Assembly (NCBI GenBank): GCA_034620365.1
Contig: JAQGEQ010000011.1
Span: 186,001 to 250,000 of the forward strand
Length of the DNA: 64,000 bases
Origin: Pegea sp. RAD2-039
Taxonomy: Eukaryota; Chordata; Thaliacea; Salpida; Salpidae
Direction of reading: 5' to 3'
The translations under genes and the position numbers were made by a program. This document shows, one piece after another, positions 35,159 through 47,414 of this stretch (position 1 is the first letter of the stretch; every line of letters starts with the position of its first letter). The notes under the pieces are model-generated. The model saw nothing but the letters and a program-made list of their open reading frames with translations. It ran no database searches and had not been told where the DNA came from.

Positions 35159-37424
35159 TTATCGTCGTGAGCTAACATTTCCATCTTTGAACAGGTTTGC
35201 TAAGGCTGATGCTACCCTACGCTCAATGACTTGTTGAATTTCGACTTCACAATCATCTATAGACACCGGTTGATTCATAATAGTAGAACTTATTCCAAAC
35301 TTCTTTTCAAAAGCTTTAATCACCATTTTTTCTATATCAGCCTCTAAGTTCTTGTTCATCGGTCCTTGAACTTCTTTTCCTTTTTTATTAGACTTTTTCT
35401 TTTTCCTTTGATGACTTGATTGTTGATTCATATAATGATTTTCTGTGTTAAATTAAAAAAGTAGAGTTGAAAGTCTTTCATCTAGTCTTTTTATTTTTTC
35501 TCACATGGAGTAATGTACAAACAATCTACATTTACATGATCATGACATTAAAGATAAACACTATCAATCAATTTGTGTTTATGGCTTAAAAACTTATTTT
35601 TATCTGTTAAAAAATTCAATTCTATTTTTGTTACGGCTCTACTCCATAAGCCTGCGTTGGACAAATGGTTTATGCCTCATTTTAAAAGTTTAAAACTAAT
35701 ATTTTTACATGTATTATCTAGAAAAATCTATCTTTGAAGAAAATTACTTGATTTTCAGTTCATTAGTCTTACCTTGAGCAATTTGTGGATACTTGTTATG
35801 AAATAGATCATTTGTATAATTACCATAAGATTTTTGGTTTGAAGAAAATTCTCTTTCACGTATAAAGGCATCATTTTGCCTCGCATTTGGAGAATTGCCG
35901 GTTTCTAATGCACCTGAAAACTGAGATGAAAATTTTAGTTAATGATTTCATAAAAAATAAAAACAAAAGATGAAAAATTTTGTTAAATGTTTTGTTTTGC
36001 TTCTGTAAAAAGTTTTTTATGTCTTTAGTCACAAATGAATTTTCAAATACTATCATTAATTGATTTTAAACTGATTTTGAAGCCGCAAGATTCGAATAAT
36101 CTCAAAAAATTTTTACAAACTCATTTAAGTTACCCGGTCTTTTCTCCAGACACGATCGTTATAAGAAGTTTCAACTTTAGGATAAAACTCATCTAGCTTG
36201 TCTTCAGAATGTTCTTCAGATGGAGTTTTATACAAATAAAAATTATCGTAGACTCCTTTCGATTGGTTCATGCATTCATCTTGTTGTATTGGACTAGCTT
36301 TTACACTTTCATAATCACTCGTTCGAGGCCAGCTTCTTTTTTTTCCAATTATATCATGGATTTCTTCTTTTATTTTGCCGTTTAATGAAGGTGAACGGTT
36401 TCTTATGTAAGTTTTTTGTTCACTTTCGTCTGCACTATGTCTTCGAAGCAAGTACTTGTCTGAAATATTGACAGACAAACGATTGTTTCTTTGATATATA
36501 TCTTCCGGTGGAGGTGTCAAAGTTGTTTCTTGACTGCTCGAAAAACTTTGACGCTTCAAAGTTTCTGATCGGAGAGAAAATGCTTCTAAACAAGAAATTA
36601 TTTGGTAATTAGAAACCACCAATTCGGAAAAACAGGCAAGAATTGAAACCTATTGGGGAGGTTTGTACTCCACAACTTCTTCTAGATGGTCGTTGAAAAT
36701 TCTACAAAGAAACTGAGGTAAGAAAATGAGTTCCAGTCTAGTTCAAACATGGAACGTTAAATGAGTATTATATAATATTTCACACCTGAGAACTAATACT
36801 ATCATGATTTGGACACACAAAAGACCCACTGGCTTGAACTACGTCAGTTGGATAATAAAAGTCCCAAGAAGTTCTACACAGAAAATCATTTTGAAGTCAT
36901 TAAAAAGTTAATGATAAATTAAGTTTATAAATCATTTTCTATTTCAAAGTTCAGGAATTATTGAACTTTTCGTAGCAAGGCTGATAATCTGAAGCAGGAT
37001 TAGGTGAAAAGGATAGTTGAATTTTAGGAGCAACTTGGTGAGTAAGGTTAGCTTCACTTTTTGTATCTGGCCACACAACAGAACTCTTTCGGTGAGACTT
37101 CGAACAAAGTAGGTTCTTTACCTACATCAGTTTACTGATCAGTTAGTTTGTGAAAATAGAAAAATATCAACATACTTTTCGCATAAGTGTCTGATTCTTT
37201 TGATCATGCTTGATACAGTCTTGATTTGTAGAAGGCAACGACTCTAACCAAGCATTGTAATCTTCTACTAAAGCTTTTTTATAGAGGTCATTGTTTGACT
37301 TCAGTCGAGATCTCTTCTGCTGCTTCTTATATCTCCGGGGATGATGTCTATGTCGAACCTCACTGACCTCTTCGATATGATTATGTCTTCTTTCTTTATC
37401 TGATCTACTTAAATTCAGTCCCAT
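35159..37424 (-). CDS. Unrecognised 475-residue protein, seven exons
   Basis: Exons 37176-37424, 36967-37121, 36786-36873, 36650-36701, 36134-36585, 35773-35920 and 35159-35442 join in phase at every junction with canonical splice sites, so the gene is very likely real. The N-terminus MGLNLSRSDKERRHN could be N-myristoylated (Gly2, Ser6), followed by a basic Arg/His/Lys-rich segment and DYNAWLESLP. The middle is Ser/Pro-rich and predicted disordered (SQETTLTPPPEDIYQR, RRHSADESEQK, GVQTSP). The last exon has a Lys-rich run then an amphipathic helix (ADIEKMVIKAFEKKFG) and VIERRVASALANLF. The profile suggests a membrane-tethered or scaffold protein, but I recognise no family and assign no function. 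Confidence 0.75.
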
Positions 37425-39000
37425 GGCGTTTCAAACCTTTGTACGTCGAAGACTTTTACTTTTGTTTCATTTTGTAATTAATTAAAATGTCTGTAAAATG
37501 TACTAAATTGACTTGATACTTGAGAAAACTGAATAATAGAAGAAACATATTCTTAAGAATCATTATACTTTAATTTATAATTTTATATTTGCGTACCTTA
37601 TATAATATTCTAATTTTTTAACCTTGTGGAATAATTCGATTTATTTTTGCTACTCAAACTAGCTTGAATAAACTCAATAAAATTTTAAAGAAATTTCTCG
37701 GTTTCAAAACATTTTTAACTGAAATTTTTCATAAAATACAATAAGGAATCATATAGCCTCATTTTATTTGAAAAAATTTAAATAACAAAATCTTTAAAAT
37801 TAAAAAAATACTGCTTATACAAACCATCTAATACTTTTTTATCGAGAAAGATATATTTCTTGATATCTATTAACGATTTATAAACGCAGCATTTTTCCTG
37901 AAAAAGAAAACTTAAGAGCTGAAAATTTGTTTTAAACTAAGAATTTGATTTTCACAACTTTTTTAAGTCCAAACGTGGTTTTTAAAAGTTTGACGTTTGT
38001 AAATACTTGATGTGCATTATACGTTAACATTAATAATTAAAGTAAAAGTTTCTAACTTCAAAAATGTTATATCTTAAAAGCAAGTAATGGTTTAAAAACA
38101 AAAAAATTTCATAATTATGTTATTTTCAAATATTCAAATGATTAAAACAAAAGATGAAACATTTATTTGATTTTTATGTCATAACTCAATATAAAAAAAA
38201 TTTTGAAACAATTACGTAAAACTAGTTAACGATTTGTAATTCTACAATATTTAAAAACAACTTTGAAGCGCCATTCTCTTTACTTTGCAAAGCAAGTTTG
38301 CAAAAATTGCTGAAGATGATCTGCTTTTTATTGCCTAGAAATGTATTTTTAGCTAGTAACAAGAAGTGTATCCTTATTAAATAATTTACATATGATTGTT
38401 ATTCATTAATTTTAACTTTTTTACAAACTTATAAAATGTTGTAGTAAAATTTAAAAATATTTATAATTTGAAAATAGTTACTGTAACTTATAAATCTAAA
38501 TATTACTTGAAAAATATATTTTTATGCTACGCGAACTGAAACAAGTATATTTAAGAATAAACGGTTTTCAGAAATGTACTAAACTTAAAATTTCTTCCAT
38601 GGTATTTACACATCAAATAATTTGCAGTAGTAATGTGTTGTAGCTTTACAATTATATTTTCTTACAAAATAAAGTGAAATACAATTACAAATTAGCCAAG
38701 TACTTCACAATTCTACTTCTTAACTCCTAAGACTCTATAGATTAAGTATAGAGAAGTTCACCAAACTTAAACAAACTTCTTTTTATATGAGCATCTACTA
38801 GTAGCACCTTCTTTGATAGAAATATATTTCATGAAAAATTATTTTTTAAATTGTTATGCTAAAAATTCGTTATGTGATAAAAGCTTAAAACATTCAAAAG
38901 ATGGTTTTAAGTTAAACCATCCAAACTTCTATGATTGTTTCACCCGAGTGAATTCAAATCCTTAAAATCACTGTGATGAAGACCCAAATTATAACAAATA
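37425..39000. other. AT-rich intergenic stretch
   Basis: Sequence upstream of the unrecognised minus-strand gene. No gene, RNA or repeat is evident. Confidence 0.4.
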
Positions 39001-39004
39001 ATAA

Positions 39005-40110
39005 TGAAAAAAATCACTAACTTGATATGGGCTCCATGCACTGACATTGTATTCAAGAATTGGACCTACGTACAATTTGAAAATATTGATAAAGAAGCAT
39101 GGGTTCTTAGAATTAAAGGTCTTTATAATAATGAAGACAAGGTTGATTGATTTTCCAAAGATTTTGGAAGCATAGTTGTGCCATTTAAACTCAGATGATA
39201 GAGTAATGCCAAGGTCTAGGACTGAAAATATTAATTGATTAATAAATCCATTGATGGAGTATTGCCTTAAGGAATTTGCAGCTGGTTTACAAGAACAAGT
39301 TCAGACTTTGTGGGCTGGATTCTGAGCTGCCAATATGTAGACCAGTTTTCTACAGTGTGTACTGCAGTTTTAAGCTTTGAAGGATTACAAGATAATAGCT
39401 TGATATCATCTGCATACACAAACACACTCGACGAAATCATCTACTGATACTAGTCTTCTGATGAGGTCTTCAATAAAAATTAAAAGGAGAAGGGTACCCA
39501 GAACGGAACCCTGAGGAACAACACTCATAACTTGACTAGGAGTAGATAAAGATCTTTCAATCCGAGCTTGTTGGGTAAGTAATCTTCTATCCACTTTAAG
39601 ATAAAGCTGCTGATTCTTACTTTCTGTAAAACAGTAATGAGATGGTTGTGGGACAGAATCAAACACCTTAGCAAAATCGAGATATTTGATGCCACAAGGA
39701 GTATTACTTTCATAATGGGCTGTAAAAAAAGTGAGATGTTGAGTCAGGGGAGATTTCCGTTTCACAAAACCATGCTGGACATCAGATATTAGATGGTGCT
39801 CCAATAAATGACTGGTCATATGATTGTGAATGATATGTTCTTGAGTTCTGCAGATAACTGAAGTCAGCGAAAATGGTCTGTAGTTAAGTGCGGTGTTTCT
39901 GGGACTCTTTTCATGAATTGGAGTAATAATAGCTTTCTTCCAAATTTGTGGAACTTTTCCTCGCCTCAGAATGATGTTAAAGAGTAGCAATAAATGTAGT
40001 GATAAAGAGGAAGTAGTTTTTTCTTAAAAACAATGCTGGGGTCTGATCTGCGTTGTTGCAAAATGATGAAATTTAAGAAGAAATAGCCTTAGATAGTATA
40101 TCAACCGTTA
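39005..40110 (-). mobile_element. CR1/jockey-like LINE reverse transcriptase, decayed and truncated
   Basis: Read on the minus strand, fragments in all three frames match the reverse transcriptase of CR1/L2/jockey-type non-LTR elements. They are: RRGKVPQIWKKAIITPIHEK and YRPFSLTSVICR, then FAKVFDSVP (motif A), WIEDYLPNK, PQGSVLGTLLLLIF (motif B), VYADDIK (catalytic YADD at 39405-39416), and DLGITLSSEFKWH. Order is correct but frames shift at least three times, for example near 39440 just before YADD, and a stop follows QLQIP. Endonuclease and 3' end are absent or unrecognised. It is a dead copy, not expressed as one protein. Confidence 0.9.
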
Positions 40111-41427
40111 TGTCCTGATCTATCATCTAAGAGAAATTTGTAAGAATGTCGGAGTAGGAAAGAGAGGGAGTATTGCCAGAAACTTGTTCATACCATTATA
40201 ATTTTTATGTATTGGTCTTGTACTCAAGGAAATTATTTGCTTTTAGTTGCTAATGATGTTTCATATCTCAATGTTATCGTAAAAATACTATAATTTTCAA
40301 AATATTCAAAACTAAAAAAAAAATATTTCTCTGTCACAAATAGTCAAGCCAGAGAGCACCTTTTCTAGTTTTTTATTCTTTTGCAGCAGTTAAATAACAT
40401 TTCTCATTATTTTCGCATAATAGTATGCTTAAACTTGAAAATATACTAAGTATACGTCTTAAACAAATACTGTCAAAATATGATTTAATAATACTTAATT
40501 GATAACAAAGAGATTTTATGCCAGATAATCTTGTACATTGAATATATTTCTGCTGATAAATAAATATTCATTTTACTCTGTCACTGTTGATGTTAATCCG
40601 AATTTTAGAATACTTGTTTTGCTGTTGTAGTTTTCAAAATAAGCAGACGCCATATTTGTTGTATCTTTTAATTATTGTGCGAATTGTAATTTGACCTTAG
40701 TTAAGAATTCTTTTATTTATTAGTTATAAAATTTTAGAATCCATATTAAATAATTGTACTCAGAGTATAATACAATTTTTATCAATTATTTTATGTGTAT
40801 TTACGTTGAAAATTACTTTTATATTAATTCCAACAGCTATTTATTTCTTAATTGATTGTTTTATTTAATTGCTTAGTAATTAGTTTGTTTATACCAACAA
40901 ACGTTATTCTCACAAGTTACTTATGGTTTGAAAAATAGTTAAATATAATCTCAATTGTATACCTTTAGCATTATATATCTGGTTTAATCTTGTTGAAGCT
41001 AAAAAACCTCTTTAAGCTTCTTGAAACATTTATTTTATTGTTTTTTATATCCTTCTTATAAAAACGTTTTTTTAGACTAATATTTACATGATAATAATAA
41101 GCTTCTTTCAGTTAAAAATAAAATTTGTTGTTTTTTGTTTCACTATTTCATAGCACTATTAGGTTAATAATGAATTAATAAAAAAGTTAAAGTTAAATCT
41201 TTGTTAAAATTATTATATTTAAGAAAGATTTTAATTTTATTTAATATTAATGAAATTTTTGTTACAAGTTCAGCAAAATTGTTAGAAATGTTTTCTTATA
41301 TTTAAATTTCATTTTTGGTAAATATAGATTTAAAAATTCTCAAAAAGAAATAAATAAAAATGACCTCAGTCTTTGTTTCACTCTATTTAAAAATTATAAT
41401 ATTTATATTTGAAATTTTTTATTTTTA
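40111..41427. other. AT-rich intergenic stretch upstream of NDUFA13
   Basis: No gene or repeat is seen. The end, ATTTTTAGCAG at 41421-41431, is an acceptor-like site 3 nt before the NDUFA13 start. Confidence 0.4.
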
Positions 41428-41434
41428 GCAGAAA

Positions 41435-41923
41435 ATGTCTACTGGTTGGTCAAAAATTAAATATAAACAAGACCTACCCCCTCCTGGTGGGTATAAGCCT
41501 TTTGCTTATAAGAGAAATTTGTTACCAACCAGAATTTCTGGTGCAGCTTTACTTGGGGGAGTTTTTGCTGTTTGGTTTGCTGGTATAAAACTATCAACTA
41601 TTCGTAACCATATATTAAAATTTACGGCAGAGGAAGATGAACAAGCTATATATTCATTACATCCACTTCTTATTGCTGAAGAAGATAGAAAATTTCTTCG
41701 TTGGACCAAAGAAAAGGTTGAATCTGAAGCTTTGAATATCGTAGGAACTGGTTATGATCCTGAGTATCTTCCTGGAAATATGGAGATGCTAAATGATAAG
41801 AATCAATGGAAGAATCCTCATACTTTATGTGATGTTCATACACCATCTTATGGAGATAATCGTCTTCAAGATGTGATGCTTTACTATTATAATCATTTTG
41901 AGAATCTTCAATGTGGTCCCTAA
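41435..41923 (+). CDS. NDUFA13: NADH dehydrogenase 1 alpha subcomplex subunit 13 (NDUFA13/GRIM-19)
   Basis: A single-exon frame of 162 residues encodes the GRIM-19 accessory subunit of mitochondrial complex I, anchored in the inner membrane. The conserved N-terminus is KQDLPPPGGYKPFAYKRNL (human KQDMPPPGGY...YKRNL). One membrane helix follows at about residues 29-52 (LLGGVFAVWFAGIKL). The matrix or intermembrane region has LHPLLIAEEDRKFLRW, matching LLPLLQAETDRR. It is slightly longer than the human protein (144). The ATG lies 3 nt after an ATTTTTAGCAG acceptor-like sequence, suggesting a spliced leader or a 5'-UTR intron. AATAAA occurs about 50 bp after the stop. Confidence 0.95.
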   Translation: MSTGWSKIKYKQDLPPPGGYKPFAYKRNLLPTRISGAALLGGVFAVWFAGIKLSTIRNHILKFTAEEDEQAIYSLHPLLIAEEDRKFLRWTKEKVESEALNIVGTGYDPEYLPGNMEMLNDKNQWKNPHTLCDVHTPSYGDNRLQDVMLYYYNHFENLQCGP

Positions 41924-43113
41924 AAGTATAAAGATTCAGACTTATTTATCAATATAAATTGTCTTTTAAAGTGTGAATAAAATTTTCATATTTAAAACTT
42001 ATTTTAAGTACTTTGTGTGACAAATCAATCTTTTGGAACCCTATAAAGATATTTTCAACTTTAAACAGATTTTATTAGTTCTTGACCTCTGATCAAGTAA
42101 ATGCCCTGAATAAAATCTCTTATGAGTTTGATCTTTTGTTTTGTAATAAGAGTCTGTAAAAGTCCTCTCACATTAGTTCACTTTCTAGTTGTAAGCTCAT
42201 TAGATTCAAAGGTTTTTTGAAATATGATAATTATAATATTTTAATTTCGTTTCTAATATATCAATTATAACAACAGAATAAAACTCTTAAAAGTAAACAT
42301 GATATAAATAAAAAAATACATTTTCTGAAAAATCTACTTTTTGAAACCATCTTTGTCTAAGTAAGCTAGCATCATTTTTTGTTTTCGTAAGCTAAATTAT
42401 AAATGATTACTTAATTTTCATTAATATGAAAGTGATCAATAACAATTTATTAACCATACCGTTTTCATAAAATGAAGTAGAACATGAAATTGCTTCTAAG
42501 TTACAATATTTGAGAGAATGAGAGTTTATTGAGCAACCGTTGAGAGATTAAGGTAATCTTAGAATAGGTTTTAAAGCTTGTTTTATTATTAATTGTTTAG
42601 TTTGTAGACAATGATCAGTCCATAAATTTCTCGTATTACAAATCTTAAATTAACGAAGCTAAGCAGTCACAAGAAATTTGAAAAATTCTTAAAGTATTCT
42701 TAGTTCAGCACAAAACAACCAGTTTCCAATTTATATGGAGGTGATGATAATTTTGAGACATTACAGCAAAAACAATCAAAAAACTAAAGATACAAGCAAC
42801 AATTAAATAAAAAATAACTAGAAAAAATACATAAATCGAATTGTTATAACTCCAAAGAAAAAATTACAATTTAACAACACTTATGTTGTCAATTAAGAAG
42901 TTAGATTTTTGGAATTAATGTTGTAATACCCAAAAATGTAAATTTGAACTGAAAGCGACAAGCAGTTGACGAGATTCCGATGCAGAACATGCAGATGTTG
43001 TTAATGTCTTCGAAAAGTATATACAAAAATGAAACTAGCTGATTTAAGAAAGACGATTTAGACTTTAATCGAAATTCTTTCATCTTTTTGTAGAAAAATG
43101 AAAGCAAGAGGAC
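41924..43113. other. Convergent 3' flank of NDUFA13 and the dynein gene
   Basis: The 3' ends of a plus-strand and a minus-strand gene face each other here. TGAATAAAATT follows NDUFA13 at about 41974. No further gene is visible. Confidence 0.45.
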
Positions 43114-46100
43114 TCAGTAATGAGCTGTAGTCGAACCGACCATTCTAGCTTCTTTTTCTTTTTGATGCATATTTCGTATTTCATCTAAACGACGAACCAA
43201 CTGATTCCATTCATCAGAGCGTGGATATGCGATTTGCTCGCCCAAATCATATAAATGAACTCCACCAACACCATCACCAACCGCTATTTGGTTTCCACAT
43301 TTGTTCCAGCGAAGCTTATTAGCAGCTTGTTGCCCCGGCAACTGTGCAGACACTATTGGCTCTTCGACATCAGAGTTTACATTCCAAACATCCAAATTAC
43401 CACCACCATCTGCACTGGCAAATAGGGCCGGATGTGCTGGCGACCAGGCCACGTCATAAACGCAGCTATGTTGGTTGGCAAATGAATGCAGATACTTTTT
43501 TTGGGATTCCTGAAAACAAGCAAATAGTTAGTGAAGCTAATTGACCATCAAGTTGAAGCAAACTACTTTAGTGGACCACAACTTGATAGTCCAATCAAAC
43601 GATGATGTAAGTAGCACATGCGAAAAGTCTAATTGGGCCGTGGATTTGTTGAAATCGATTCCACTTACTGGTCCTGTATGACCTTCAAATTGTTCACTAA
43701 TTCCAGTTTTGCTGCACAAATAATAATTGCATCAAAGTACGATCAAATCTCGTTGAGATGAAGATAAAATTCTATTAAGATAAGGATCAAATCATGCTAA
43801 GATCGATTTGATCTTTTTCTAACTTCAACATCGAATGCTATATTTGAATCAGCATGCATTAAGCACCTGCCGTGTCTGCAAGCTGTGTAAACAGACCCAT
43901 CTTCGGAGCCCACAGCAAAATTATTGACATTATTGGATTGGAAAGACATACACATCACTGCTACCGACTTTGACTGCTTGTGTTGCATCTCAAAAGCTTC
44001 CTTAAAACCAATAATTGATTAGTATAGTAAAGAGATGAGGTGGACTTACTAGTGGTTGAGAAAGCATGTCGAGGCTCCACGAGCAAACCTTTCCATCGTT
44101 AGATATTGACATGAGGTTGTGAGCGTTTTGTGAGCCTACGATGTCGATGCAGTAGACTGGATGCTGCATCATTGAGATGAGAGAGAGGATCAGATGAAAG
44201 CTACCTTCAATACTAACCGTATGTGCAGCTGTGGACAGCTTACTGCGTTGTGCAGTTCGCCGAGAGGAACGATTGTCCCAGATTACAATCTGACCACTGT
44301 AAGTTCCTCCAATCACCAGGTTGGGGTGAAACTTGGCGAAACATGAAGCAGTAACAGACGACTGGCAATGAAAACGGCATCTATTGAAGAAGAAGATGAA
44401 GATAGAGGACACGAAGAAGTGGAAAAGTTGTACTCTGGAGTTGTGGTCTTATATTTACTGTTCCAAACCAACACGACCCCTTCAGGATCCATTAAACTTT
44501 CGTCACTATTACCATAAGCAGCCATACATAATTCAGGATGCTGTAAAAACACAAGTCGGTTGCTTGTAAATGATTATTGTGTCATTTACATGAGAACTCC
44601 AGTCCAGAGAAGTCACCATACGTCTTCTGGACCACCTCTCGTCTGAGAAAGTTCGGTTGATGGTCAGTTTCATGCTCTTGTCAACTTCACTAGAGAGCAA
44701 GTGAATTTTAAATGATGAGATTTACCAGACGACAACTCACCTGTTCTCTTCAACTTGGCTATCGTATTCAGTGAATATATCGATATTGTGAGCGAGTGCT
44801 CGCTCCACTATTTTAGAAGACCGAGTAAAGAAATGTTGAAAGCCTTCTGAAGATTGAACCACATCCTTTTCTTCTTCAGTCAATTCTCGAGTAACTGTTA
44901 ACAGGCCATCTAGAGAAGTTACAAAAACACAAGTCAATGATTACTTTGATCAATATGTTGCTTGTTCTCATCCTCATCTTCTTTATCAACTAATTTTGCC
45001 ACTTCAATGCTTTCAGCAAGGACTTCTTCAGTAGCAGCCTCTTCCATTACTTCAAACTCATCTATAATTTAGTTTCTTCATTAAAAATACTTATATCAGA
45101 TTAATGGCAAGTCACAAATATCAATAACTCATCAAGCTTTACTGTCATATGCAAGCATAAAATCAATTTTTAAATTTGGACTATTTAAAACAAGACCAAA
45201 TATGTTGTCTTGCTGTGACAAATTGTTGTTTACAACAACTGCCATTGATCAGTTTGAGTCTAAAAATAACTCATAAACAAACCTTCAGAATCTTGTTGTT
45301 GGTAAATAGTTTGAGTCTCTTTGGTGTAACTAACCACCTCTTTTGGAGGCAATGAAGTAACCCAAACCTGACTCAGTTCAAGTTTAGGAAGTTTGGCTTG
45401 CCTGAAAAATTTGTTCAAATATTCTGAGAATATAATTTATAAAATAAAAATATTTTCCATAAATTTATACGTTCAACAGAAGTCACTTTTGACAAGCAAG
45501 TGATTCAACTTCTAACTGCACCAGATGAGCCTAAGCACTTTGGACTATCAGACCCTGAAATTAATTGTAGTACAAACTGTCATCTAAATATTGCAGCTAG
45601 CTTTTTACAAACAACCGGTGTGAGTTCAAGTTTGATCAAATGAAACCTTTCTTATATGAAAAGAGAGATATGTTTCAATGGTTATTTTAAACATTATTGA
45701 AAATGTGTCATTATTCAAGAATATTAATTCTAGATTTCCAAATTTTTAAATAAATACTAAAAATTGTAAATTCTTTGTTTAAAAACGTTTTATAACAAAT
45801 AGATTACTTTTTAACAAATTAAAAGTTTGAACAATTATAATAAAATGATAAAAAGTTGGTGAGAGATAAAGCTACAAACATTTAAAAAACCTTGAAGCAC
45901 AATAAACAAAGGTGATAAAACAACTAATTGATTTCATCACCATAAAAAACAAGCAAGATTGTTTACATTTACATGCAGACATCAAAAATACCAATTCTGT
46001 AGTAAATTATCACCCTGAAGAGATACAAGACTTGAATCCAAATCCCAATCCAAACTGTTAGACCTCAACATAAGGGACATTGTAGAAATACTAATATTTT

Positions 46101-47414
46101 GCCAAATTAGTTTATTAAGTTATCCTTAAAGTTTTACTTCACAATTTAGATTTATGAAATACTCAAAATATAGTCTACACTTATAAAAAAATAAATTATT
46201 TCAAAAATAAATTACATCTTGAAGAAATGAAATCTATACAAAGTATTTCTAACTAATTGAAATAAAGCTACAAAGTTTTCAAGATTTGAACCCACATTTA
46301 GGTAAAATAATTAATAGCATAATCATAACAAGTTACAACAACTGTTTTACAAAACATAGTAAATGGAATTAATAGCTTCTCATTGTTTTATTAGAGAAAG
46401 AATTTAAACAACAAAATTTAAAAAATGTTTTTATAAACATAAAAAAACTTGATTGAAGAGAAAATAATCAAAATATGATGATGATTACTGCCAGAAGTGC
46501 AAAAACATAAATAATTATTATAAATTAATCTATTGGACTTACTCAAGAACAATAATATATTAAAACACATAAAATTAAGCAAAATAGTAAAGGTCAAATG
46601 TACACACCTTGGTCTGTAAGTAGTAGTTTCTGCTACCACTTCTGTTGGCAAATCTTTTTTTGTTGAAGGTAATTGTTCAGTAGTTTGAGAAACAACTAGA
46701 AACACATGTATTAAATAACTAAAATATTTAAACAATTCAATACATACTTGTACTTGCAACATTAATTCCAACTGACTGAAGTAAGTCTTCAGCATCTTTA
46801 CGTTTTTGATCTAAACTGGATGACACTGTGACAGCAAACTTTTCATCCTAATATTTAGAAAAGTTTAATCAAATTAGATCAAATATTGAATGTCATACCT
46901 TCAGTCATACATAATTATTAAAATAAATTGTAATATTGAAGGATAAAATAACTTTTAAAGATATTATTGAATAAATAATCTTTAAAATGACAATATTTAT
47001 ACCAAGTTCAGGATAACCATGCCGTTTATTTTATTACTTTTTCTAAAAATGTGCTGTTCTGCATTTAACAAATAATAATGCATCAATTTTACAAAACAGT
47101 TTAAGAAATAAATTATTTCAAAAACCTAAACCTCAATTTAGAAAGTCAAACAGCTTTATAGAAAACAAATTTCCAAACAACTAAAATGTTAATATATCTT
47201 AACAAAATTTACAGCTTTTAAATGCAATTTTTACATTAATAGATAGTAATTTTACTTTCAAAAATACGAATGTAGCTAATTACAGAGATTAAACAATTAA
47301 AATGAATGTTAAGTCTACCTCTTGTTTTAATTTCATTTGCTTGCCTGCTCTAATTTGAGCCAAACGCTCTTTTTTTCTTTGTAGTTCAGCTTTTCGATCT
47401 ATCTTGCTAGACAT
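43114..47414 (-). CDS. DYNC1I: Cytoplasmic dynein 1 intermediate chain
   Basis: Thirteen in-phase exons give 622 residues: 47319-47414, 46748-46847, 46608-46695, 45283-45401, 44945-45061, 44741-44909, 44590-44689, 44413-44540, 44218-44380, 44050-44163, 43867-44000, 43567-43711 and 43114-43509. The protein links dynein heavy chain to dynactin and cargo. The N-terminus ([20 protein letters not shown]) is the p150Glued-binding coiled coil. [10 protein letters not shown] carries the KETQT LC8 motif, followed by the Tctex/roadblock-binding region, then a seven-blade WD40 domain ([54 protein letters not shown]). The C-terminus is close to the animal family (human 638 residues). One intron, 44381-44412, is only 32 bp but is required by the frame. 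Confidence 0.95.

Noticed and set aside
35159..37424. Axin or Naked-cuticle identity for the 475-residue protein
   Set aside because: No RGS, DIX or EF-hand-like segment is visible; only the Met-Gly start and basic region are suggestive.
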